Below, in pieces: positions 1 through 8,840 of a DNA stretch of 64,000 nt; within the stretch, counting starts at the first letter, position 1; each line of letters opens with the position of its first letter. The stretch is from an uncultured Bacteroidales bacterium (GTDB lineage: Bacteria > Bacteroidota > Bacteroidia > Bacteroidales > Bacteroidaceae): positions 62,001 through 126,000 of the forward strand of contig CACYZY010000005.1 of NCBI GenBank assembly GCA_902779085.1. Direction: 5' to 3'. The translations under genes were made by a program, and so were the position numbers. Under the pieces are notes generated by a model. The model searched no databases and was not told the DNA's origin. It was given only the letters and a program-made list of their open reading frames with translations.

Positions 1-162
1 GGTTACATCACCCTTCAAGATACCCTCTACATAGTCGCTGACTGAAAGATCACGTCTACGGGCATTCTTCTTGCGATAAGGGTTCACTATCGATACCGGT
101 TCCACACCTGCATTCACTTGCAAGCCTTTATATTCTTCACTGTTTTCAGGATGATCTATCAT
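1..162 (-). CDS. meaB: MeaB-like methylmalonyl-CoA mutase-associated GTPase, N-terminal fragment
   Basis: Only the first 54 codons lie in the window; the frame is open to base 1. The peptide starts MIDHPENSEEYKGLQVN and runs into a segment ending VEGILKGDVT. This resembles the N-terminus of Bacteroidota MeaB/ArgK G3E GTPases, which load and protect adenosylcobalamin-dependent methylmalonyl-CoA mutase. The GTPase motifs are outside the window, so the call rests on N-terminal similarity alone. The start ATG is 20 bases downstream of the DUF1573 gene stop on the same strand, which suggests cotranscription. Confidence 0.6.
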   Translation of the reverse strand, partial: MIDHPENSEEYKGLQVNAGVEPVSIVNPYRKKNARRRDLSVSDYVEGILKGDVT

Positions 163-182
163 AATGGGTTAGGATAATATGA

Positions 183-1253
183 TTAATTGGCTTTTATATT
201 AATCTCTACTTTCGGATGTAGCACGTCATTGGTAATAAGCAGCACCCTCAAGTGACGGTTGTCGCGGCCAATGGCACGTTTGTTCACACTAATGCGCAGC
301 TTTGTGCTCTCTCCTGGCTCCAGCACATTCTTCTTCAAATCTACGCCTACTGCTGTATTAAACACCTGCACTTTCAGTATCGTCAAAGGCGACTTACCTC
401 TATTGGTCACCACAATATCTTGTTTAGCTGAAGTCTTCTTGGCCAGTTGTGCACTGAGACTTACATTATGGGTGGAGAGAGTTATGACAGGCATACGACT
501 CTTCAACTCAGACGAAAGCGAAGTAAAATCGGGCAAGATAACCACAGACAATGGTAATTCGTTGTCCTGGCCCACAATATCACCTTGGAAGCGACTCAAA
601 TAGACAGAACTTTGTATCAAACCATAATCATCCAGCAAATCACTCTCCAGTGTCAGCACTATCTCACCATGTTCATAAGGCTGCAGCACGGCTGGTTCTG
701 CCTTCTGCGTCACATACGACGGAAGGTGCATCAGTACTGGCTCATAAGGTCTGTCACCCTCGTTGGCAACTCCTATGCGCATAGTGGGGTAAGTACCACG
801 CTGAACATCAGGAAATGACACCTCTGTAGTATCTATCCTCACATCACCAAACTTATACGGATGTGTACGAGTATAGTCTTTCACCTCTGTCATCACCTGA
901 CCAGTAAAACGCAGGTAGGCCACATGAGGTTCAGCATTGGTATATACACCCACACCCTTGTCGAAGGTACCTAATATCGAGGCGTCAAAAGTAACACTCA
1001 CCTCTCCCTTTCCGTTAGGTGCAATGGGTGTTTCTGTCCATTTTGCCACCGTACAATCACAATCGGGCTGCACATCGGTCAGTACCAAAGGCTGGTCACC
1101 GCCGTTGGTAATACTATACTTAACAGTCAGAGGATGTTTCCATTCCACCTGACCAACTTTCTGAGTTTCTGTATTGGGAATGAAGCGCGGCTGAGCTATG
1201 GCAGCTACCTGCCATAGCATCAGTACACTCAATATGAAGAAGCTTTTATTCAT
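183..1253 (-). CDS. Exported DUF1573 (ASH/HYDIN-like Ig-fold) protein
   Basis: A secreted protein of about 356 residues. Its signal peptide is MNKSFFILSVLMLWQVAAIAQ. The first domain has the DUF1573 pattern: an Ig-like strand followed by the DCDCTVAKW cysteine motif and a gain-of-strand segment ending GVGVYTNAEP. Two further beta-rich segments follow. DUF1573 proteins are common surface or periplasmic proteins in Bacteroidota with no defined biochemical role. The ATG at 1253 was chosen over a TTG nine bases upstream because the signal peptide begins there. It sits between the macroglobulin gene and meaB on the same strand. A TATCTTTG-like -7 box lies at 1274-1281 on the minus strand, but no good -33 box was seen. 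Confidence 0.85.
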   Translation of the reverse strand: MNKSFFILSVLMLWQVAAIAQPRFIPNTETQKVGQVEWKHPLTVKYSITNGGDQPLVLTDVQPDCDCTVAKWTETPIAPNGKGEVSVTFDASILGTFDKGVGVYTNAEPHVAYLRFTGQVMTEVKDYTRTHPYKFGDVRIDTTEVSFPDVQRGTYPTMRIGVANEGDRPYEPVLMHLPSYVTQKAEPAVLQPYEHGEIVLTLESDLLDDYGLIQSSVYLSRFQGDIVGQDNELPLSVVILPDFTSLSSELKSRMPVITLSTHNVSLSAQLAKKTSAKQDIVVTNRGKSPLTILKVQVFNTAVGVDLKKNVLEPGESTKLRISVNKRAIGRDNRHLRVLLITNDVLHPKVEINIKAN

Positions 1254-1396
1254 GCAAATCAATCAATAATTTGCAAAGATAATAATTATCTGCCAATAAT
1301 CCCTTCTATTTTCATTTTTTAATTCACTTTAAGGAGCAGCAAGAGCAGCATCTATCTTGCTTTCATTAGGCCGAATCGTAACAGATTTCAACTATA

Positions 1397-4300
1397 TTAT
1401 TCGTCAATAATAATTGTAATCCCAGAAGAATGAGATGCAAATTCTGGCGCGTATGCAGATTGCACTGTAGATGCACCTACCTGGTAAGTACCAGCACGCT
1501 GCACACGATAGCGCACCTCCAGCACATGCATTCCCTTACCCAGCATATCGAAGAAATAGTTGGTAGCAGCATCCTCTATCTCCATGTAATAGCCCACACC
1601 ATTCCAGCGATAGCCCGACAGCTGTGCCACAGGTTCGAAGCAAGCAGCAGGACGGTCTTTCAACTGTACGAAATCCATTGCTCGATCCAGCTCTACAGTC
1701 ATACGAGAAACCACTACATCTCCCACCTTCAGCTTAGCACCATTGCCTATTTGCTGCAAGTTCTTCTTGCCCTGTGTATCGATGCGCTCCACATAGAAGC
1801 GACGTTCCAAGTTCAGCTCTTTACCGTGCTGCTGGATATCAGTCATTGGGGTGAAATACTGGGCATAGGCAGCTCCCCAGGCAATGCCGTCATCACGTTT
1901 CTCCACCTTGATAACAGGAGCCTCAACGGTCTCTTTGTCGACAAACACCTCTTTGATATAACCCAAGTCAGGGGTGTCGCTCTTGGTAGGCGAAATGGTC
2001 TCCATCACCCTATCTGCAAAAGTAATTCTCACATCCCCTTTGTTCTCCAACAAGTTGGCACCACGACACAGCAAAGCATAGATAGCATCCACTGTACATA
2101 TCGACGAGTTCCAGCCTCGTGTCTGCTTTTGCTTCAGCAGCCACATCTTCATTTCCTCTATCAGTTCATCGTTGCCACCCACAAACTTCAGTGCCTCCAT
2201 CGTTGCCACATGTTGTGGTACAGGAATCATAGCCCAAGTGTATGGCTTATCGAGGAAAGCAAAATGAGCTCCCATCTCGTCTTCGTCCACCATGTGTTCT
2301 TTCAGCGAATTAATGAAGTTCTGCGCACTCTTCAGCTTGCCAGTCTTGTGCTGGATAATCGCACTCTGTGCCTTGTCAATCACATCACCGTTTTTCAGGT
2401 TATTGTCCACCAACGACAAGAAGTGATTGTAGGTTTCTTTGTTCTTTGCTGGCACTGTCATATCGCCAATAGCTATCAGATAAAGATATTGCATCTCCAT
2501 ATACGACAGATACTTAGGCAGCTTACTCTTGCCGTAATTCCTCAGCATCTCCTGATAATGCTCCAGCATCTTCGCATGGAGGAAGGCAAAGCCTTTTTCC
2601 TTCATTTCATTAACGGTGTCGCTATGGGCATTGACTGCCACCGGCAGAAGACCATTCTTCGTTCCTTCCTTTAGCAACATATCCAAGCGAATCAGCAAAC
2701 CTGTAATGTAGGTGGTGGTGTAGTAACTGCTCTCCATACCACTGAACCAGCTCCAGCCACCATCTTCATTCTGCAGCCCCTGCAACTTGACAAGGTCTGT
2801 TTCAATGCGGTTGTTCATCTGGTTGATGTCAAACAGCAGACCTAACCTTTGCTTGCGCTCAGTTTCGCTCTGTACATCCATCACCCAAGGTGTTTCGCTC
2901 AGTATGATTTCTTTCAGTTCCTGGTTCTTCTCCAACTGACTCAACAGGGTTTGCTTGTCACCTCCCTCGAACTTCCAGCGATTGAATACCTGCTGGATGC
3001 GAGGCTGACTATTGGCGATATATGATGCCAATGTGTTGCCATAGAAAGCTGATGCCCAAGCAATGGCATTGTCGGATGTCGGTTCACTGATTTCAGGCAG
3101 TGCTTGTACGGCATACCATGCAGGATTGCCCGTAAACTCAACGGTGAGTTTTTTCTGCGTAGCCGATGGGTGCTGGTGGTTAAACAAAGTCTCTATGCTG
3201 AACTCACGCGTCTGGTTGCCTCTGATAGGCATGGCCATTGTCTCGGTTACATATTGTTTGTTGCTCAGTACAGGCAGCACATGCTGCTCACCGTCACTGA
3301 ATTTTCCACCATCAGCCACCATACGAACACCCAGCAAACTATATTCTTCTGTCACGTCGAAACCAAATGACACAGTAGTATTGCCCTTACCCTCCGCCTT
3401 GAAGGTCTTTGTCTGGATAGCAATGGTCTTGTCAGTAACAGGGTCGAACAATGTAAGCACCACCTTGCCATCAACAGGCTCTTCAGAAAGGTTAGCTATC
3501 ACGGAAGCAATATTCACCTGATCACCCATTCTTACGAAACGTGGCATATTGGGTTGCAACATGAAATCTTTCTGCGTTACCACTTCCGCCCTGAGGTTAC
3601 CCACCATCATATCTTTAGTATGTGAAATTCCTCTGAAATTCCAGCGTGTCAGGCTCTCAGGCATCGTGAACGTGAGCACTATCTCACCCTTCTCATTGGT
3701 GCGCAACTGAGGATAGAAGAAAGCTGTCTCAGCAAAGTTGGTGCGCACTGCCGACTCATTGCCCGATGATTCATCTGTTGATTGTGATTTCTTTTCCTTC
3801 TCGCCTCCTTGTTCATCATTTAAGACCATCTCCTCACTATCTGCAGTAGCATTTGCCATTTGAGGTGCTGTAAACACCTCTTCCTCGGCCACCACCATAT
3901 CGGCTTCTAAGCCTGCCGCATTCACGCTTTTCATCATGCGTGTGGCTCCCATAGCAGCCCTCGAATACATGACGAGGTCGTCTCTAAAGAAGTGCATGCG
4001 TGGGATGTCCAGGTAGTCCCATTCCCAAACGGGTACCCTGAAGTCCTTTCCTTTCCAGCGGAACAACCAATACGAACGGTTGTTGGAACTCTGGTGGCGT
4101 CCTACTGAGAAAAAATAACGGTTGTAATACACATACAAGTCTTGGTAATGGGGATAAATCTTGTCGAGCGATGCGTCATACATATACGCCAGCATCTCGG
4201 ATGCTGCAGGAGCACCGTCGGGTGTCTTAATCACCAGTCGCCACTCTTCCTGCTGACCAGGTTGCAACTTATCGCGGAACACTTCCCACTTCATGCTCAG

Positions 4301-7201
4301 TTGCTTGACGGGTTTGGTCTTCTCAATCTGCAACTGACGGGCATACACCTTATCATCTTTCACGAAGGTAAAGAGCACCGTTACACCCTCGCCATATACC
4401 TCCTTATAAGGCAACACGAATTTCTGCAAGACGTTGTTGAGTTGCAGTGCCTTCGACTCTACTCGTTTATTGCCGGCAAACACATCCATCAGCACATAGG
4501 CGTTGGCATGTGAAGTACCAAATATAAAGGTGGCAGGATGCTGCTCGTCGAACGTCAGTCTTCGGTGTCCTTCGTCGAAGAAGATATCCACAAAGGTACC
4601 AAACTGAGTGTCGTCATCACTGTAGAGGTTGAACGTTTGCCAATGACGTGACTGTTGTTCTTCTGGCAATGACGCCTCACCCACCACAGTAAATTCTAGC
4701 ATATACTGCGCTGAAGGCAAAGTAGCAAACGAACTAAATATATGATTTTCATTAGACTTAACATCACCTTCTTCCACTACCCTCTGTTGCTTTACCTCAG
4801 TATCAGGGGCATTTCCCTTGGCCAGTCTATAGAGACGATAGTGCAAGGTCACCTCTCGAGGATGACCAACAGCATTGTTCACAACAGGGGTGAATGACCA
4901 GCCATCAACCTTTGACTTATTCAGGTATGCAGGGATATCAATGCTAATAGAGTAGGCTTGAGGACTTGCCCAAATATGCCTACTGGCAGTTTGTGTTTCC
5001 CCTGCTTCGTTGGTAACAGTAGCCTCCACACTGATGCTCAGCGAACGTTGGCCGTCATCGGCTTTCAGTTCGATAGGAATCACGAAGTCACCTTTATTGT
5101 CAATCATCACGCTGTCAGCAGCCTGCGGATCTTCAGTGCTGTTCCAGAAGCGCCAGATGTTACCCACAATGCGGTAAGACAGTGGCACGTTCTGCACGGT
5201 AGCACCGCTAAATGACTCCACATGTCCCTTCAGTTCTATCTTGTCGCCTATGCGGTAAGCCTCCTTTATCGGCTCAAAAGTTATTTCAAAGGTAGGACGT
5301 TTGTACTCCTCTACCTTTATATCCTTATAGCCCTCACCATTGTTTGTGCGGATACTGAAAGTACCATTCAAGGCAGCTGTAGGCAGCACAAACGAGGCCT
5401 CGAACGAGCCAAAGTCGTTGGTTCGAACGTCAACAGTACTCAGTTCCTTACCATTTACATCGTGCAGCGTCAGATGATAGTTCTTGCCCTGCACCACGTT
5501 AACCTCTTCACCCTTTTGACTATATACAATACCTTTCACAAACACCGTCTGTCCAGGACGATAGATGCCTCTGTCGGTCAGCAGTGTCACGCGGGTTTCG
5601 GTCTCCACCTCGTGTCTATTGGGTTTATTGCGCAAATACACGCTCTGTTTCAGCATCGCACGGTCATCGCCCTTACGAGCCACGTACGAGGTGTAGCTGT
5701 CGTTGGTGCTCTTGAACACCTTACGGCCATCGGCACCCGTTGTCACTTTGTCATATTCTTTATAGTGCGTGCCATATCCACGATAGAAGGTCACCTCCAC
5801 TCCACCGATGGGCTGTCCCGTCTTACGGTCGAGTGTCACCACCTCCGTAGTGCCGTCACCCAAGTTCAGTATCAGCACTTTGAAACGGCTCACCACCAAA
5901 TAACGATAGCTCACTAAGTCAGGAGTGTTCTTGGGCATCACGCTCAGAAGATATACACCAGGCTTCTCTGGAACTTGCACCTTGAAGGTATTGGTATGTT
6001 GTAAGTACTCATTGTTCTTATCAGACACAGATACACGCTTCTCTGGCTCTAACTCAAACTGCCATGATTGAACAGACCTCAACTGCATCTTTTGTATGTC
6101 CTTGACCTCTGTTCGCTCATCGTTAGGCAACTCGGTCAACTGAGTAGCATAGAGCTTCACCTCCACATTCTGCTGGTTTTTGAAGTCTATGCTTAGTTCG
6201 GCCTCCTCGCCAGGATAGAGCATCTTCAACATATTGGCAGAAAGATAAGGATGCAGGATGTTGGCCTTGAGCTGTTCCAACGCATTAACACGATAATACT
6301 TTGGATATTTTGCCAATGCCAGGTTAATCAAATCCAATGCTTCAGCAGGTCGGTCGTTGGCATTCAGCCATTCAGCCTTTTCCAAGTAGGCCTCCATTAC
6401 AGTTGGATAGCTATTATATTTGGAGATCAAATCATCATAGTAACCACCATTTTCTATTGATTTCCAATTATAATAGTCAAGCGTAGCCATCAAAACAGCT
6501 TCTTCTTTGCCTTTAATTGCATCGTAAGTATTGATTATCAAATGATGTATATCATCAATACGCTTTCTTTGGTCATGCAATTCCTGCAGATTCTGTATGG
6601 TGCGTGTAGCCATCAGGTGAAACATATCATGAGCATAGAACTCACTACCATTACCCAGTATGGCAAAAGGCACATAGTCCTTAGCTGAGGTATTCAGAAG
6701 CGTAGGCACATCCTCAATGGCAGCATTGGCATGCTGTCCCACCTGCTGTTCAAACATCCCTTTTGTCCACTCACGCATATCCTCTGGTCGCTCGCCCTCC
6801 GCGAGTTCGGTACGACGTTGCAGCTCATAGCTGTGGCGACTCAAGTAATCTTGGTACATACCAGCCAGCATAGAGTGCAGTATGGCACGATTCACCACAT
6901 TTCGTTCGTTCTTCACCCATTTCTCCACATACTGGAAATTAGGGTATATACTATCGGGTGTCACCTCCTCCTGACTCTGCGTCTTACAGAGGTACGCCTT
7001 AAACATCTGCGGTGCGTTTTGTTCGCGTTGTGCCTTTTTGAAAATCTTGTCCGACAGTTCTAATACTGTTTTAGGCAGACTTTTCTCTTCTGCCTCCTTC
7101 ACCTGTTTCCACAGGCTTTCATACGTTTGTGCAAAACCTGGTATATGTATCATAGTGGTAATGATAGTTAAGATAAAGCTTAGCCTTAATACTTGTTTCA
7201 T
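1397..7201 (-). CDS. Alpha-2-macroglobulin family protein (large, exported)
   Basis: A 1934-residue protein with a signal peptide (MKQVLRLSFILTIITTMIHIPGFAQ). An N-terminal helical region of about 300 residues is followed by macroglobulin beta domains, including an MG2-type segment around TDRGIYRPGQTVFVKG. The A2M core contains YPQLRTNEKGEIVLTFTMPE. The C-terminal thioester-type alpha/alpha domain includes NEDGGWSWFSG. Eukaryotic and some bacterial members trap proteases through a CxEQ thioester. That motif is not present here; the matching place reads EPTSDNAIAWASAFY. It may act as a periplasmic protease trap or structural surface protein. The role is inferred from the family. The gene precedes the DUF1573 gene on the same strand. 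Confidence 0.92.
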   Translation of the reverse strand: MKQVLRLSFILTIITTMIHIPGFAQTYESLWKQVKEAEEKSLPKTVLELSDKIFKKAQREQNAPQMFKAYLCKTQSQEEVTPDSIYPNFQYVEKWVKNERNVVNRAILHSMLAGMYQDYLSRHSYELQRRTELAEGERPEDMREWTKGMFEQQVGQHANAAIEDVPTLLNTSAKDYVPFAILGNGSEFYAHDMFHLMATRTIQNLQELHDQRKRIDDIHHLIINTYDAIKGKEEAVLMATLDYYNWKSIENGGYYDDLISKYNSYPTVMEAYLEKAEWLNANDRPAEALDLINLALAKYPKYYRVNALEQLKANILHPYLSANMLKMLYPGEEAELSIDFKNQQNVEVKLYATQLTELPNDERTEVKDIQKMQLRSVQSWQFELEPEKRVSVSDKNNEYLQHTNTFKVQVPEKPGVYLLSVMPKNTPDLVSYRYLVVSRFKVLILNLGDGTTEVVTLDRKTGQPIGGVEVTFYRGYGTHYKEYDKVTTGADGRKVFKSTNDSYTSYVARKGDDRAMLKQSVYLRNKPNRHEVETETRVTLLTDRGIYRPGQTVFVKGIVYSQKGEEVNVVQGKNYHLTLHDVNGKELSTVDVRTNDFGSFEASFVLPTAALNGTFSIRTNNGEGYKDIKVEEYKRPTFEITFEPIKEAYRIGDKIELKGHVESFSGATVQNVPLSYRIVGNIWRFWNSTEDPQAADSVMIDNKGDFVIPIELKADDGQRSLSISVEATVTNEAGETQTASRHIWASPQAYSISIDIPAYLNKSKVDGWSFTPVVNNAVGHPREVTLHYRLYRLAKGNAPDTEVKQQRVVEEGDVKSNENHIFSSFATLPSAQYMLEFTVVGEASLPEEQQSRHWQTFNLYSDDDTQFGTFVDIFFDEGHRRLTFDEQHPATFIFGTSHANAYVLMDVFAGNKRVESKALQLNNVLQKFVLPYKEVYGEGVTVLFTFVKDDKVYARQLQIEKTKPVKQLSMKWEVFRDKLQPGQQEEWRLVIKTPDGAPAASEMLAYMYDASLDKIYPHYQDLYVYYNRYFFSVGRHQSSNNRSYWLFRWKGKDFRVPVWEWDYLDIPRMHFFRDDLVMYSRAAMGATRMMKSVNAAGLEADMVVAEEEVFTAPQMANATADSEEMVLNDEQGGEKEKKSQSTDESSGNESAVRTNFAETAFFYPQLRTNEKGEIVLTFTMPESLTRWNFRGISHTKDMMVGNLRAEVVTQKDFMLQPNMPRFVRMGDQVNIASVIANLSEEPVDGKVVLTLFDPVTDKTIAIQTKTFKAEGKGNTTVSFGFDVTEEYSLLGVRMVADGGKFSDGEQHVLPVLSNKQYVTETMAMPIRGNQTREFSIETLFNHQHPSATQKKLTVEFTGNPAWYAVQALPEISEPTSDNAIAWASAFYGNTLASYIANSQPRIQQVFNRWKFEGGDKQTLLSQLEKNQELKEIILSETPWVMDVQSETERKQRLGLLFDINQMNNRIETDLVKLQGLQNEDGGWSWFSGMESSYYTTTYITGLLIRLDMLLKEGTKNGLLPVAVNAHSDTVNEMKEKGFAFLHAKMLEHYQEMLRNYGKSKLPKYLSYMEMQYLYLIAIGDMTVPAKNKETYNHFLSLVDNNLKNGDVIDKAQSAIIQHKTGKLKSAQNFINSLKEHMVDEDEMGAHFAFLDKPYTWAMIPVPQHVATMEALKFVGGNDELIEEMKMWLLKQKQTRGWNSSICTVDAIYALLCRGANLLENKGDVRITFADRVMETISPTKSDTPDLGYIKEVFVDKETVEAPVIKVEKRDDGIAWGAAYAQYFTPMTDIQQHGKELNLERRFYVERIDTQGKKNLQQIGNGAKLKVGDVVVSRMTVELDRAMDFVQLKDRPAACFEPVAQLSGYRWNGVGYYMEIEDAATNYFFDMLGKGMHVLEVRYRVQRAGTYQVGASTVQSAYAPEFASHSSGITIIIDE

Positions 7202-7291
7202 AATCCTTGTCGTTTTTAGTCACTACAACAATAATGCCGTATGCCACTATTTATTGCACTAAGTTATTGAAATAATTCTTAACAAGTGCTA

Positions 7292-8608
7292 TTACCGATA
7301 GTAATTCCTATCAATTTTACCATTGAATGTCCTCTTGATCGAACCAACTTTTTCATAGAACTGGGGTACTTTATATCTCTCTAATCTACTATCAAGGAAA
7401 CGAGCCAGTTCTTTAGTCTTTACAGTATCTACCGTTTCTTCTACGAACAGTAATTTTAAAGCTTCTCCTGTTATTGACGAAGGGACACTTATGCAAATGC
7501 AATCTTTAATCATGGGGAATGATAAAGCAACATCTTCAACTTCAATTGGTGAAATCTTATATCCTCCAACATTTATTACATCATCATTTCGACCTATCAA
7601 ATGAAGCATGCCATCTTCATCTATCTCCCCTATATCAGCAGTGAATATTGTATTGTCATGGAGCACCTGTTTCGTCTTCGTTTCGTCTAAGGCGTATCCT
7701 GACATAATTGTTTTTCCTTTACAAGCCACATGTCCATCTTCTGTTAGGAAGAACATTGAATTCTTTAATGGCTTTCCCAGACATCCGGGTTTACAAATAC
7801 CATCATTGAAATTATAGGTACTGATTATTCCGGTCTCTGTGGAAGCATACGTGTTATACAAACGAGTATTAGGAAGTAATTCACATAACTTTTCTTTGTC
7901 AGAATGAGGCATCGGAGCAGCGCCTGTTTCTATGAAATCAATTTTATCCTTATATCCAGCAATTTTGCTTTTAGCTAACAGCAACAACATTCTTATACTT
8001 GCAGGTACTAAGAATGTGGCTATCTTTTTACTTGGATAGTCGAGAGCGGAAAAGAAAGAATCAAAATCTTTAAAACCTTCTAGTATTATCTGCGTTCCTC
8101 CAGCCAAAATTGTGGGATATATTTTGGAAAGGCTTCCTATATGATTTAATGGTCCACATATGACGAAAACTGTTTCATCTGTATATCCATGCCCATGCAA
8201 CAAGTTCTCAGCATCAGCCAAGATCGCTTCATAACTGATCATCACCCCCTTCGATTTCCCTGTTGTGCCTGTTGTATAGAGAATGTCGGCCACATCTTCT
8301 GAGGGTCGGAAATCATAATATTCATCCTGTATATAATTAAACTTATCGTCGGCGATTTCTTTTTCCAAGGGGACGGCAATACCACCTAAAAGATGAACAG
8401 CAAAATAGGTTATAAGGAATTCAATATCCTGGGTATTCTTAAAACAAAAAGCTGTACCTTGCAGGCAACCTATTGCCAGCAGATCGTTTGTCTTTGCAAG
8501 GACTCTCTGGTATAAATCTCGATAAGACAGAGATTCATCTTTATAAATCACTGCGACTTTATCTGGCTGTGAATCCGCATGGATTTTAAGACAATCTTCC
8601 AGTTTCAT
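7292..8608 (-). CDS. AMP-dependent acyl/aryl ligase (ApeH-like) of the polyene locus
   Basis: An adenylate-forming enzyme (438 residues, short for the ANL family, which is usually 480-550). The A3 P-loop is TTGTTGKSKG near residues 111-121. The A5 motif YASTETG lies near residue 255. A DVINVGGYKISPIEVE hinge region and the C-terminal lysine motif FNGKIDRN are present, so the enzyme looks complete. In APE systems the equivalent ligase activates 4-hydroxybenzoate-type starters with ATP and transfers them to an ACP. The substrate here is not known. No ammonia-lyase or chorismate lyase gene is nearby, so the acid would come from elsewhere. It is the last gene of the 22 kb run, one base after an ACP gene. 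Confidence 0.88.
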   Translation of the reverse strand: MKLEDCLKIHADSQPDKVAVIYKDESLSYRDLYQRVLAKTNDLLAIGCLQGTAFCFKNTQDIEFLITYFAVHLLGGIAVPLEKEIADDKFNYIQDEYYDFRPSEDVADILYTTGTTGKSKGVMISYEAILADAENLLHGHGYTDETVFVICGPLNHIGSLSKIYPTILAGGTQIILEGFKDFDSFFSALDYPSKKIATFLVPASIRMLLLLAKSKIAGYKDKIDFIETGAAPMPHSDKEKLCELLPNTRLYNTYASTETGIISTYNFNDGICKPGCLGKPLKNSMFFLTEDGHVACKGKTIMSGYALDETKTKQVLHDNTIFTADIGEIDEDGMLHLIGRNDDVINVGGYKISPIEVEDVALSFPMIKDCICISVPSSITGEALKLLFVEETVDTVKTKELARFLDSRLERYKVPQFYEKVGSIKRTFNGKIDRNYYR

Positions 8609-8609
8609 T

Positions 8610-8840
8610 TCATTTCTGTTTTTGAGAAATCTTCTTTTCTACCATAGCTACTATGCTATCCAGATTCTTCAAGTTCTTTGGAGTTGCATCAACAGCCTCC
8701 AATTCAATGCCATATTCAGTTGACAAGGTCATCAATATGGTAGTCACTCCTAATGAATCCAATTCTGCGAAAAGGAAATCAGAATCGATATCAACAAGAG
8801 GTAAAGCCTCTTCTAACAATAACTTAATTCGTTCCTTCAT
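8610..8840 (-). CDS. Acyl carrier protein 1
   Basis: A 76-residue ACP. The phosphopantetheine serine is Ser29 in the motif ELDSLGV, followed by a helix-2 sequence ending LSTEYGIELE. The family-typical DSL is retained. It sits between the exporter and the AMP-ligase and overlaps the exporter stop by four bases (ATGA). A natural inference is that this ACP receives the aromatic starter from the adjacent ligase. Two other ACPs occur in the locus, so the division of labour is uncertain. The N-terminal helix is short compared with housekeeping ACPs. Confidence 0.88.
   Translation of the reverse strand: MKERIKLLLEEALPLVDIDSDFLFAELDSLGVTTILMTLSTEYGIELEAVDATPKNLKNLDSIVAMVEKKISQKQK

Noticed and set aside
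1430-2674. Long plus-strand frame of 414 codons opposite the macroglobulin gene
   Set aside because: His/Leu/Cys-rich sequence typical of the antisense shadow of a real gene; the opposite strand has a clear family match.
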